Under the pieces are notes generated by a model. That model ran no database searches. It saw nothing but the letters and a program-made list of their open reading frames with translations, and was not told the DNA's origin. The position numbers and the translations under genes were made by a program. Positions 43,850 to 57,261 of a stretch of 64,000 bases of DNA are shown piece by piece. The number at the start of each line of letters is the position of its first letter. The stretch's first letter is position 1. Source of the stretch: Impatiens glandulifera (lineage: Eukaryota > Streptophyta > Magnoliopsida > Ericales > Balsaminaceae); the NCBI RefSeq assembly GCF_907164915.1, contig NC_061862.1:33233522-33297521 (forward strand), written 5' to 3'.

Positions 43850-46800
43850 AAAGTCCAAATTGCCCTTATAAAAGAAATTATATACATATAGCTAAACTAG
43901 GCGGGGGGTTATTCAATAGTAGTAGGAAGAGAAAGAAGTGGTGATTATGCCCTTAGTTTTTTAATGGGTATTTTTGTCATTTGAAATATCTTTTTTTGGT
44001 AGCCCTAACCCTAAATAAGGGAAGGGGACTATCAAATTTGGTGTGTTTTTGAGATGAACTTTTTCTTCTGTTGACGGCCATATTAGGTTAAACCAGAAGA
44101 TTCAACAGCTGAGGTGGGTATTTAACCCACCCGGTCACGGCTTACTTTGGGCATTATTAAGTTTTTTTGGTGTTGTTTTTAGGTCAAGTTGAACTCCAGC
44201 TTGTTGTAGGTGGGCATTTGGGCCCAAGTTTGTTTTGTGTTGTTTTTATGCATGCTTTTCTAATATTTAAATCTAATGAAAGGTGTGTATTTGTTTTTTT
44301 TATTCTTTTAGGCCTATATAAAGTTAAACAAGTAACAAAATCATATGATAAAATTGTTGAAGTTATAATTTAAAGATAAAAAACAATTTGTAAAAGAAGC
44401 GGGCCTCGGATAAGTGTACATAACAATTTGTATAGATATAAATTTGTTGTTAAGATAAGATAGTTTAATTTTAGGTTAGATCAGGTAAATTAGTTAACTG
44501 TTAAGAGGTTCAGACAATTTTATTTATGCATCTTATAAGTGTTTGTGACATAATAGGATAACTATTGGGATATAATTTTATGAATTACAAATAGCTGCCC
44601 AAATAAGCTTAGTTGTTTAAAGAGAACACATTTGGAGCTTATTTGAGATGGGTTATAAGAAAGAAAAAAATATGGTTTGATAAAAAATAAAGAACGAAGT
44701 TTCAGTTTTTTTTATAATAATTTTTTCTATAAAGATAAAAGTAAATATATTTTTGTTTTTTTTTTAAAAAAATTCAACACACAATCTTCTATGCTTGTCA
44801 TAATTGAGTTTGTAAGAATTGACAACTCATATTGTCATTTTGTGATCAAGTCCAATTTCATTTTGGCACCTTTGTGGTCCAATCGTTAGCAGAATGGATC
44901 AACAATAATTATTTTTATTTATTTATTTTATTTTATTTTTTAAAATGTAGATCAACAATAAATTACTTTGTAGAACTTATAGTCATTGAGAGATGATGAA
45001 CTTGAAAATGTGTTACTAGGAGCATTTTCTCAGACATTGGGTTGATTGAATCACACAATAATCTTCTCAATATAGGCTTATTTTTATATATTTTTTGAAA
45101 TGGTAAAAGCTTCACTAATATAATATATTAAATTTATTTGAAAACACCTAAAACTATAATAAAATTAATTTTAAACGAACAAATACTATTAAATTTATTA
45201 ATACATACATGTACCATTAATAAAATTATTTCATTTGAATAAATATCAAATAAGATATTCTTATTTGAAAAACTTATTACATGTCATTATGCAGTCTATT
45301 CGACATTTAATTAAGTTGAATCCATCTAGCAAATATGTCTCAAACTTATTTAGTGTAGATGTCTGGTTCATCTCATAAACTATATTATAATTTAATATAT
45401 CACTTTAATTAAACTTAAACACTTTATATTAATAATAATAATACATTATATACAATTAACTATATATATATCACACGTAGGGCTAAGTCCAACATTTCAT
45501 TCTAATAATCTTCTTCTCCACATTCAAATTTTGGTTCAAAATCAACATGCATGCCATATATTATTAACATATAATTACAAGAGTACAAAGAACTCATAAT
45601 TATTACAATTGTTCAAAAACACAGTCCCCGGTAAGATCGGTCAATTTAAATAATGTTGGGTCATGAAGAGACTTAACTTATTGTACCATTCTCTTGGAAT
45701 TTGTTTCCATTCATTAATATCATTTGTTTTTAGCAATACAGTACTGTACACACCAATTGTTGATGTTTTTGGTTCTTCATATTGCTCCATGTAAGACTTA
45801 ACTTAAATCTCATTAATATTGTTGTTTTAATATAGCGATGTTTAATCTTTAAGTCTAGTTTGGCATTTAAATGCGCTCAAATAAATCAGATGTTATATTA
45901 ACCACAAATTGCTTTAAAAATCATGATTTTGTTTTGTTGCACCCATTAGCAAACAACAATTTGTGTTTTGTGAATGGGGTTAGGGTGTTATTTCAACACC
46001 CACTTATTATTTTCTAATGGTTTTCTTTGTTTTGACAATTGAGAGCAAATGGTTGGTTCACTTTTAGGAATGAATTTCTTCATTGTTGATGGATTGAAGT
46101 TAAATTTCTTTGTCATCCATTTCAATAAGATTTACATGATATTTTTCATGAGAAAAAAAATCAATTGGATGATTGATTATATTGTGGATCTATTTCATTT
46201 AGGTTTTTGTTATTGATGTTCTGATTGTTTTGTTTGAAGCTCCAACTATGAAGTTTCTCCACATCACCAAAAGCCCGTGGGCCGGCTGCTTGTGAAATAG
46301 AAAGAAAAAGAATGGGCCAGCTGCTACTGCATGCTGATCATATGTAGATAATATTTATGATTTTTATTAGATGGAAAATTATGTAATTAGTTAAATTATT
46401 ATAATTCATTTTTTTATTTAAAAAATAAAGTAAGAACATCTTAATATTTTCATACAAAGAATTAATATTTAATATATATGAGTTTTTTTTTTATAATAAA
46501 AAAGGTTAAAAATCAAAATTTTCTAAAACAAAATCACAATTTTTATTATGAATAAAATTTAGTCTTGAGGAGGGATAAGTTGTTTTATAAGCTCTCTTAG
46601 TTTTTGAAATGGGACAGATAAAGGGAATCCTATGGACAGCTGATCCCTTCCCGCCCTTACTAACCTCACAAACATAAAACAAGAAAAAAAAAATGATGTT
46701 AAGTCTTGCTCAGTAGTTAAAATGTTTTATTTAATTTGAGTAAGATTGTCTTTAAATAAATTAAATAAAACATTATTTTTTGAAAAAATAAAAGAATTAT

Positions 46801-46929
46801 CGTTACACTTCACCACCGTGACCATTTTGGTTGATTAGGTCGAGTATTTCTTTCAAATCATCTTAGTGGTACATAAAATAAAACATTTTAACTAACAAAA
46901 ACCCAATCAAACAAGAACCAAAAGAAAAA
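43850..46929. other. Expansin 3' region and AT-rich intergenic DNA
   Basis: The first few hundred bases are presumably the 3' UTR and terminator. No single poly(A) signal stands out. Beyond that no gene, array or clear element is seen. Frames at 44167-44373 and 44677-44889 are short and without motif. TTTGGAGCTTATTTGAGATG at 44631 resembles one MITE end only. Confidence 0.45.
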
Positions 46930-47460
46930 CATTAGCAGCCGCACGTGGACATCTTAATTAACTATTTCCTCCTGTAAGGGTGAAAATGGAGGTTCGAAAA
47001 TTGAAGAGGAAACACACTGGGGCATGATGATGATGATGAATAATAATATTGGGAGTTAATAGAGACGCACTATTGCATCAGATCTCTTCTTCTTCTACCA
47101 TCCCCATTACTCTTCTGTCCTGACGACTGACAACTCCATTTTTACTGCATTATTTAGTAGGACCTTATTTAACCTTATTAGTATCAAAAGTTGTTATTGG
47201 GGGGTAAAATTATTAATGTAGAATAGTAAAGTTGCTTCCGATATTGCCCCTAGCTAACTAGCTAGCTAGCTATGGAAATTGAAAGGATGGTAGGGCTAGG
47301 GATTAGCTAGGAGTCCTAGTCCTATAAATAATAATAGGGGCTAGCTAGTTGTAGTAGTAGACATATGATGATGAATGACTACACTGTCCCACCATGCTGC
47401 TCAGTTTCAGCTAGCGTACAGCTATTCAAATACTGTCTTGCATCCTTTGAATCAATGAAT
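46930..47460. other. Less AT-rich non-coding island
   Basis: Composition rises above the surroundings, with no repeats and no frame. CCTATAAATAATAATAGG at about 47321 could be a TATA box for a plus-strand transcript. AACTAGCTAGC near 47255 and GCTAGCTAGTT near 47340 are inverted copies that could pair. This may be a promoter or a non-coding RNA gene; nothing in the sequence decides it. Confidence 0.25.
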
Positions 47461-47672
47461 TTATAAAATATACTATATTAATATATTTTTTTTATTAATA
47501 TATAAAAGTATATATATAAATATATTTAGAATTAGTATGTTTTTATTTAAAAATTATAACATATTTATTAAGTTTGATATCATTTTGTCTATTTAACCAG
47601 TAAATGTAAAAAAATAATAATGTATATATATCCATAATTAATTTATATTTTAAAATATTAGCTTGAAATAGA

Positions 47673-47722
<50 letters not shown>

Positions 47723-49212
47723 GTTGAAGAAGGTGGATATATAATGGATATATAATATATATATATATATATATTTAAATTTATGTTTTATTATTATTAT
47801 TATTATTTTATATAAATATATGAAATTAGAAAATTTTGAAATAAAAATAGAAGAAGAATAAAATATATTAAAAAAAGTATGAAATAAGAGAGAGAATTAA
47901 TAAAGAATATTAAAAAGATATGAGATAAATGACAGAGAATGAACTAAATAAAATATTAAAAGATGAGATTATAATTTAAATGATAGAAATAAGGTAAAGG
48001 AAAAGTTATGTTTAAATAAAATGTGTAATTATAGTTTTTGAGTTAACTTATTACACCATATTAGTATAACATTATTAACATATTATTAGCAAATACAATA
48101 CGCAGCGTTTAGATCAGATGTGGACTACATCTCTCAATTTTCTTTGTAATTCCTTTTTATTTTAAATTACTAAGAAAACTAAATTTTCTTTTTAATAATT
48201 TTTATTTTGTTATGAAAATAAATATGGTCAAATACATGAATAATAAAGAATAAAGGAATGGTATGCGGAATCAAACTTAGTATATATACAATTGAAAGAA
48301 GCACTCCAAATTTGTTTTAAATTATTTACTATTTAAATATTATTATTATATCTTATATTTTAAATTATTATATTTTTTTATTGTATTTATATATATTAAT
48401 ATCTTTTAAAATTTTAATTTATTATACTATTTAATTCATTAACTAAAAAATATTAAAACATTTTATATTTTAAATTATTATATTTTATTTATATATATAT
48501 CAATATCTTTTAAATGTTTTTACTGAAAGCAATCATTATATCCTCAAAACTATCTACTATCATAATTTTTTTTCTCCATCCGTATTATATAAATAATCTT
48601 AATCTCCAAAGTGATAAATCCAAATATGAGTTTGATAGATATATCCCAATTATTTTCAATTGAAAACGTACAAAAATCCATGTGTCTCTTTGTATGACCC
48701 AAATCAAGCCCACCACATGATGCTCTACAATAAGTTATAACTTATAAATAGGGTTGACATATGAACAATGGACATTTTAGAGTGATTATTAAATTTTTCT
48801 CAGCCATCTTATTGTTTGAGCTCATGTCCAATTTTATTTATTTTATCTTATCCTCTATTATGTCAATCATCTCTTTCTCCTCATTTTCAGTCTTTGTTAG
48901 ATCTAAATGTGTTTATTCTTTAATAAATATGTCTATCATTGTTTACTATTTTTTGCGGAAAGTTCTTAGCCATGAAATTGCCCCAGACTATATAAATATC
49001 GTGTGTCAGAAACTAATTGTTTGGATATTAGACCCTATGAATCTTGATTTCTGTATAAGATATCTTCAATTGATGCTAATTAAATCCCACATAATATACC
49101 ACATTCGTTCATATGTACCATTGATTGTATTGGTAAATCAGTCTTGTCTTTTTCATACTTGCTTTAAAATCTTAAAATATAAGTTTTACTTCTCATCTAA
49201 TTAGTAAAACTT
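47461..49212. other. AT-rich intergenic region
   Basis: Contains several short (AT)n runs (47680-47708, 47753-47774) and an ATT triplet run near 47790-47806. The 147-codon frame at 48761-49204 lies here. Its leucine/isoleucine/serine-rich product has no signal or domain I recognise, and I do not accept it as a gene. Confidence 0.4.
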
Positions 49213-49778
49213 AAATATGTATTAATATTTGTTGGAATACCAGAATATGAAGTATCCCTTAATTCAAGAACAACAACAATATCGAACAATTACGAAAACG
49301 AAAGAAAGCAAACTAAAGAACGCATACACAATATTTATAGTGGTTCGACCAAAACAGGCCTACGTCCACTTTGAAGCACAAGAGGCTCTCAACTTTATTA
49401 TCAAGAATGTTATATGAGTATTAAAATGATTCTCTATAATGAAATCTCACACACAACTCACAAGGAAGCGATGCTCTCAAGGCAAAAATTTGGTTTTTTA
49501 AAGTTCCCGACTGCACCTTTAAATAAGCCTCAATTATGTCAATATCAATATCTTGTGCAAATCTCTCAAAGAGCTTCCAAAATATTTTTACTATATTTCC
49601 TAATTATATTTCCATAACAAAAGATCTACTTTTCTTTTGTGTTAATCTTATTTCCTAATATCAAGATTATACACTAAAAGATATAGTTTCCTTTTGTTGA
49701 ATATACCCTTTCCTTGTACTAAGATTCTGTATCATGAATATACCATATTTGTAATATTTGTAAATATGTATTAATATT
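49213..49778. mobile_element. LTR-like insert flanked by 17-bp direct repeats
   Basis: The insert 49230-49761 begins TGTTGGAATACCAG and contains TATAGTGGTTCGACCAAAAC and GGCCTACGTCCACTTTG, blocks that I associate with plant copia LTRs read in the minus sense. AAATATGTATTAATATT stands on both sides (49213-49229 and 49762-49778). A copia solo LTR should have a 5-bp duplication, so the longer repeat is unusual. Confidence 0.45.
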
Positions 49779-50136
49779 AACCTTTTATTATCACTTAAAA
49801 ATAGAGAAAACTCATAATACAAATTATTGGATCCGAACTTCATTATTGTTAAAGCCTCAATTTATAATTAAGGCCCACTGTTACCATTTGTATCCAAATA
49901 TTAATTAATTTGTTTATTTAAATGATAGGCTGGACGAATGAGTCATGCATTTAAGTCTAAGCTAAACAAGAGCTTGTGTGGATGTTATCTATATATAACT
50001 AATGACGCTTAATTTAAAATGTTGGAGGTGAAAAACACGCTCTCTCCACAATCATCCACAAATCAAGTCATTTCTCTTCCCTAATTTAATTATATTAATT
50101 ATTTTCTCTCTCTTAATATATATATACATTTATTTC

Positions 50137-50183
<47 letters not shown>

Positions 50184-50940
50184 CTTCCTTAATATAATTA
50201 TTAGTTTCATCATTTTTTATGAGTTTCTCTCTCTTATCATAATTATATTTCCATAATTACTAATTTATAATATATTTTCTAATTAATTTCAGTTTTTATT
50301 TTCTCTCTCATTATATATATATATATATATATAATTACTTAATTTTGTATAACTAATAATTAATTTATTTTTTATTTTATCACTTTTTCATTTATATATT
50401 AAGTTTCAGTAATGAAAAGTCTTTTTTTTTTTAATTTTTAGTCTCCATATTTATTAAATTAATTTTTAAAAAAATAATTAAAATATATATATTTATTTTC
50501 TCCTCATATTTATTATTTAAGATGGAGAAATTTGTAATTTTAGTGTAAGTTTAATAATCCTATTAAACGTCATTATATATATTATTATTATTATTATATC
50601 ATAAATATTTATATAAAAAAAATAAATAAATATTTAATATTAAATATAAGTTTATATAAAATTAATGAATAAAAATAATATATATAAGAGATATAATAAT
50701 AAAAAATATAATTAAGAAAGAAAAATTAATAAAATAAAATAAAATTTAATTAGGAAAGTTAAACTAATAATTCTAATAAGAGGAATAAATTAGTAATTAT
50801 GTATAGATAATTATGATAGAAGATATAAATTCTTATAAATTGGGGTAATGTTTAATATTGATTTTTAAAATTTTATTTTTTAAATAATTTGTAAGACAAT
50901 ATAATTTTTTTTTTTGTATTATTATAAAATTAATGATAAA

Positions 50941-50947
<7 letters not shown>

Positions 50948-51024
<77 letters not shown>
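50948..51024. repeat. (AT)n microsatellite, ~77 bp
   Basis: Nearly pure AT dinucleotide run within the AT-rich half of Helitron candidate C. Confidence 0.95.
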
Positions 51025-51025
<1 letters not shown>

Positions 51026-51984
51026 TGGTTAGGAAGAAAAAAATAATATATATAAATTTAGGAGAGACACATTTAATATTAAGTTTGTATCTCTATTAAT
51101 TAATTTTTTTTTTAAATTGATAGAAAAAGAAATTAGTAATTACAAAATAAGAGATAAATTAATAATTATTCTATTTTTTTCTGAAATTTGATTAGTTTAC
51201 ATATTTATTTATTTTCATAAAAATTACTTATATTATCAAACAATTATTAATAATTAATTATATATTTATATTATATATTTTCTCTTCATATAAATATATT
51301 TTTTTTTATTAAATTAAATATTTTATAAAAAAAAATATTTATATTTTTCCAATATTATTCTGCAAGTATATATACCTACTAATAATAATTTCCAAATTCT
51401 CTCCTATAATAATTACTAATTTAACTCTTATTTCGTAATTACTAATTTATCTTTTTTTCCGTTAATATATATATTAATTTTTTCTTCCTAATTAATAATT
51501 TTTTATTTTCTCTCTCATCATATATATATATATACTATTTTATTTCTCTTAACATAATTATTAATTTATCTTTCTTATTTTAATTTTATTTTATTTTCTC
51601 TCTCATGTAAATATATTAATTTTCACACAAATTACATAAAATATATATTACCTTATTAATAATTTTATATTTAATATTAAATATCAATTTATTTTTATTT
51701 TGTATAGCTAATAATTGATTTATTTTTTATTTTATCACTTTTTCATTTATATATTAAGTTTCCTTCCTAAGTGATGAAAATCCTAAGTAATGAAAAAGTC
51801 TTTTTTTTAAATTATTAGTCTCCATATTTATTAAATTAATTTTAAAAAAAATAGTTAAAATATATATATTTATTTTCTCCTCATATTTATTATATATATA
51901 TATATATATATATAATTTATCTCTCATAATTAATTTGTATATTTTATCTTTTTTTTTTATATATATATTTATTATTTTCTCGCT

Positions 51985-52094
<110 letters not shown>

Positions 52095-52475
52095 TTATTT
52101 CTCTAACCATAATTATTAATTTCTCTTTCTTATTTTATTTTCTCTCTTATATAAATATATTTTTTTCACACAAATTACATAAAATATATATTACCTTATT
52201 ATTAATTTTATATTTAATATTAAATATCTATTTATTTTTATGTAAAAATATTTATAATATACATAATAATGATAATAATAATAATAATAATTCTCATTTA
52301 TCAATAATTTTTTTTTTATATTTTCACACAAATAAATTTTATATTTTTTTAATAAAAAAAAAATTATATATATTTTAATTTATCTAAAAATTAAATATTT
52401 TAAAAACAAATAACATTTCTCTCACCTAAAATTTATATATATTAATTTTTTTTCCTAATTTTTTTTCTCCCTTAT

Positions 52476-52479
<4 letters not shown>

Positions 52480-52526
<47 letters not shown>
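52480..52526. repeat. (AT)n microsatellite
   Basis: AT dinucleotide run followed by AATATACCTAATAATAATAA, similar to the context of other AT runs in the same element. Confidence 0.9.
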
Positions 52527-52530
<4 letters not shown>

Positions 52531-52799
52531 CCTAATAATAATAATAATTCTCAAATTTTATCTTATAATAATTACTAATTTAACTCTCATTTCATAATTA
52601 CTAATTTTTCTTTCTTTCCGTTTTTATATATATTAATTTTTTCTTCTTAATTAATATTTTTTTATTTTCTTTTATAACTTTAATAATTAATTTATATTTT
52701 ATTTTCTCTTTATATTATTTGATAAATTTCGGGGGGCTCCAATTATTTTTAATTTTTAATTCAATCCAGAATTTTTTAGATAAAAAAGTAATGCAGAAG

Positions 52800-53130
52800 T
52801 CAGTTGTGCGAGAAGATGAGATTGATGCACAGGAGGATGTGGCGTTCATCGCGTCGTCTTCTACTAACATTCCACGTTGTAACTACAAGTATCCTTAAGG
52901 TACACATTGATTTTTCTGAGTTTCGATTGATCTTGTATTCTGTTACACTTTTTGGTAGACGACCTACTAGAAAATTGTTCTGTTGCAGGACATCGTAGAT
53001 AGTGAGTGCATCGTCTTCTTCCCCCAATGAGACGACGGTGGCGATGAAGACGACGAGGAAGAGGAGAGATGAGAAGAATCGGAGGAGTGATGTGATAGTT
53101 GTAGGATACCAAGTGTTCGACGAAATGACA
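52800..53130 (+). pseudogene. Captured gene piece with a possible intron, unrecognised
   Basis: A less AT-rich segment reads D-E-I-D-A-Q-E-D-V-A-F-I-A-S-S-S, stops at an in-frame TAA, and is followed by a plausible donor (AAG/GTACAC at about 52899). An acceptor (TTCTGTTGCAG) precedes 52989, followed by D-I-V-D-S-E-C-I-V-F-F-P. A run of GAC/GAG codons (G-D-E-D-D-E-E-E) is near 53040-53070. In-frame stops make it non-functional as read. I do not recognise the family. Confidence 0.35.
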
Positions 53131-53399
53131 AAGAGAGGTTCTTACTTTCTCATCTCTTTTAATAAATAAAACTTTTATATAATTTTCAGATGAGAGTGCA
53201 CCTTCCACCATTTTCTCAACTTTTGATTCTAAAAGTTGTCTAAATAAATTATATTCTTCCTAATTGCTTAAAGTTTGAGCCAATTTTAAATTTTTTTTAT
53301 AATTGAATCTAAGGTTAATTATGAGATTATATAAAAATTCACCACTTTACTTCCAACTCTAGGCATTGTTTAATTCGATTATGACATAACAATGGTTGT

Positions 53400-55320
53400 C
53401 ACAGATTTATCTGGTTTACTTGAGGGAGCTCACCAAAGTTTTGGTTTAATCCATGAATTTCTTAGTCACACAGAAAGATGTTTTGTTTTGGTAAAATGAA
53501 ACTATATATTCATTAATGTCATCATACTGTGCTACTACTTATTTATAACCATTATAAAAACCAGGTACAAGTTATTGATGGTTCATCTGAACAGCCAGAA
53601 TACGAATATGATTCAGTTCGGCTTAAAATATAATTGTTTATTCTAGAGCTTTCTGAAAAACCATGTTGGGTAGATTATAAATAAATTGATCTTCCAGAAG
53701 CATATGAGAAATGGGCATCATTCAAGGAAAATATTAAAGGACGTGACATTATATATTTTTTTGTATTAGTGCTGCCACTGGAAAGAGTACCCACAATACC
53801 TGCAGCTTATGAGCTCATACTGTCTCAAAGAGAAGACAATATAAATAAAGTTCTTACCCTTTATTTAAAAGAAATCTTAATATCTCTAGAATATTTAAAA
53901 TCTTATATTAATGTTTAGATACAAAATTATTTCCAAATATTGCTCTCTTTTAGAGTGGGATGTCTCAATTTTCATTGTATCTCAACTAGAGACATCTTTC
54001 TGTATTTATAAATTTATTAGCAGTTTTTCAGAAGTATATTGCACACGTGTTTATGAATGAACCTATAAACATATTTTTGTTTGTGATGATGATACAAAGC
54101 ATAAACTTATTTTTTATGTTAGATTCTCTTTTCATTACTAAACATGAATTGATAATTATATAAGTGACAACTTTTCATTTCAGTTACATAGATTCAGAAA
54201 CATTTTTGGTAGTTTATAACAAAATGGATCATCCAGAAGCACATGAAAAATGGGTATCATTCAAGGAAATTTTGAAGGATGTGGTATTAAATGTTTTTGT
54301 ATGAGTGTTGTCACAGGAAATGGTACCTTAGAAGTAATATATGCAGCTTATAAACTCATATTGGCTCAAAGAAAACAATATAAATCCAGGTCTTACCTTT
54401 TTTTAAAAGAAATCTTAATGTCTCTAGAATATTTGAAGTATCATATTAATGTTTAGATACAAATTTGTTTTCAAATATTACTCTCTTTTAGAGTGGGAGG
54501 TTTCTATTTTCATTGTATCTCAGCTAAATACATATTTTTGTATCCATAAATTTATTAACGTTTTTTCAGAAGTATAATGCAAAAGTGTTTATGAATGAAC
54601 CTATAAACATATTTTTGGTTGTGATGATGATACAAAACATAAACCCTTTATTTTTTTATGTTGGATTCTCTTTTCATTACTAAACTTGAATTAATAATTG
54701 TATAACTGGCCACTTTTCATTACAGTTGCATAGATTCAGAAAGAAGATTTTGATACAAGAGAGAAAGGTATTAGGGTTACATATAGTGACGAGAATAAAG
54801 TGACAGTTATAATGTACGTAGTTAATTGTGAAGAGTGTGTAATGAAATGATTTTAGTTGTATCAGATTTCAGCACGTATTGAAAGTAGGTGGAGTATATA
54901 AGTCTCTGTCTAAATTTTGGTGTAAAGGAGGTGACACCGTTTTTGTTGGAGAGGTTAAATTTAGGTTTTTCTTCTTCCAAAGATTTTGTATCTTCTTAAT
55001 GATTGAGTTATGAAAACACATTTTGTAGATGAAGATGACATGGAATGACTCTAATGGACCAAATGGCCTAAATGAAATTAAAATCTTAACTTTCATCTAC
55101 ACAACATGTAAACATAATTGATCACTTTTCATTACAATTACATAGATTTAAAAAGAAGATTTCAGCACATCTTAGAAGTAGGTGGGTATATAAGTCTTTG
55201 TCTAAACTTGGTGTAAAGGAGGGCGACACCATTTTTGTTGAAGAGGTTAAATTTAGCTTATTCCAACGATTTAGTATCTCTTAATGATTGTTATGAATAC
55301 ATTTTGCAGAACACCACTAA
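53400..55320 (+). pseudogene. Tandemly duplicated unrecognised gene pieces
   Basis: Unit 1 (about 53650-54186) and unit 2 (about 54187-54723) are diverged tandem copies with a period near 537 bp. Each has P-E-A-(Y/H)-E-K-W-(A/V)-S-F-K-E, a TATGAATGAACCTATAAACA segment and CATAGATTCAGAAA. A third, shorter pair (about 54860-54990 and 55150-55275) reads R-S-R-W-V-Y-K-S-L-S-K-L-G-V-K-E-G-D-T-I-F-V-E-E-V. This has the spacing of a B3-like DNA-binding domain end (L…GVKEGD…F), a weak suggestion only. Stops and frameshifts occur throughout. Confidence 0.4.
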
Positions 55321-55633
55321 ATTTACATTAAAAAATTTCATTCTTTAACATTAAAAAAAATAAAATTTATAAAATTAATAAAGAAATTAAAATAGTGTAA
55401 GTCCATGTTTAAATTTATATAAGAATATTTAGTTCATATAGTTTCGTTTATAAAAAAATTAAATATTGTAAGTTCATATATGTATATATATTTTCTTTTA
55501 ATATAAATATATATTATTTTATTATTAATTTTATATAAATATTTTCTTTCAAAATATATTAACATATTGAATTAAATATCATATAAAAACTTCATTTATA
55601 TTTTTTCCCGTACAACGTAGGATATTTTACTAG

Positions 55634-56992
55634 TTTTTAAAACAATACAACTATAATATAACAATATTTCACCTCTTTTATTAAATACATTACTCAATTC
55701 ATAATTAAAATATTAAAATAATTTTTATTTATTTAATATATATATATATTTTATCATTAAAAATTAATAACTTTTAAATATTTTTATAAAAATAAAACTA
55801 TTCATCAAAATAACTACCAATTAATATTTTTTAAGTAAATCCCAACAAAATAAGCTCAAATATTTTTTTCAAATATTATTAAAACTTTCTTTAATAAAAT
55901 TTACCATACTTATAAGGATAGTTTTAAGCTTTCATGTATTTTTTAGAATAATTTTGTTTAATATTGATTTTTTTTTCAAATATCTTAACAAAATAAATTA
56001 TTAAAGTTATTTTTAATTAATTCTTTATTACATGATATTTCTTTTAACCATTCGTTTATCCGACCCGATCCGACTCGACCCGGGTAAGCACAACAATCCT
56101 CGACTAAGGCAGCCCAATTGTAGTAAAAAAATTATATTATAAGACTATTTTTTAATTATTAATGACCATTATTGTTATGGGTCAAATTAATATTTTTATT
56201 ATTATCTATTTTTATTAATTTATAGATAAGAAAATTAATTTATATGTATTAATGTGAAAAAAACTTACTAGTATCTAGTTAAGTTAAAAAAATATATATT
56301 TGTATAACTGAGCAGCAAAAAATTTATAACTACAAAATATCAAGATATTCCTTCTTAAACTTTTTATAATTTTATTACTATTTAAAAAGTTATTTTGGTG
56401 AAAATTTAATAAAAAAATATTTCTTTTAAATAAATAACAAATTTTTAAAAAAAAAAATTAAAAAGTAGAATAATCCTAAAGAAATGATTGTCCATGCATG
56501 CCGGCAATGGAGCGGTTGGGACGAATCTTGTGTGGTAAACATCAAGCAAATCATGAAGAGGAGTCTGCGGAAAGGAGGCAACTCTTTTAACTTTCCATTT
56601 CTAGTATGCAATTATAACACATCACTACAATAATAATATAATTTAATCTCACCTCACTTCCTACTTCTTATACCATTCTATTTTCAACATTTATCATTTT
56701 ATATATAGTATTTCATTTAAATAGCTTGGTAAGAATTATTTATATAATTTTTAAAAATCAAACATCCTTTTAAATATATTTTCATCAATTAACTAAAATA
56801 TAAAACCTATTTTTAAAATAATATATTTTCATTAAATATTAATATTTCTTTATCAATTTATTCAATAAGCCAACTTTTCGTAACACTTAACTAAATAATT
56901 TATTTAACAAGGTTTAAGTTAATAAAACAAAAAGTATCTTAAATTTTAACTCCATTTTAAGGTTAAAGACATGGACTTAGTTATCATTAGGG
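55634..56992. other. AT-rich intergenic region
   Basis: No gene or defined element. GACCCGATCCGACTCGACCC at about 56061 is a short C/G-rich patch. The frame at 56426-56611 minus has no family features. Confidence 0.45.
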
Positions 56993-57256
56993 AATGATAA
57001 TATTTAATTTACATTCTTTATGGTCCAAAAATTTGTGTTTATTTTTAAAATTTAATTAACTAAATCTGACTTTTAAATTAATTATAAAATATATGCTTCC
57101 ATATACTTGTATTAATATTGATATAATGATAATATTTAATTTACATTCTCTATGGTCCAAAAATTTGTGTTTATTTTTAAAATTTAATTAACTAAATCTG
57201 ACTTTTAAATTAATTATAAAATATATGCTTCCATATACTTGTATTAATATTGATAT
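56993..57256. repeat. 132-bp tandem duplication, two near-identical copies
   Basis: AATGATAATATTTAATTTAC starts at 56993 and again at 57125. The two 132-bp copies (56993-57124 and 57125-57256) differ by one base that I can see (ACATTCTTTATGG versus ACATTCTCTATGG). It is non-coding. Confidence 0.95.
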
Positions 57257-57261
57257 ACAAG

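Noticed and set aside
48761..49204. 147-codon frame with hydrophobic stretches
   Set aside because: Hydrophobic content follows from T-rich DNA; there is no signal peptide pattern, domain or codon bias, and no sign of homologous sequence nearby.
54869..55096. 75-codon minus-strand frame
   Set aside because: The plus strand has the better-supported duplicated pieces (KLGVKEGD…), and the minus frame has no conserved partner in the second unit.
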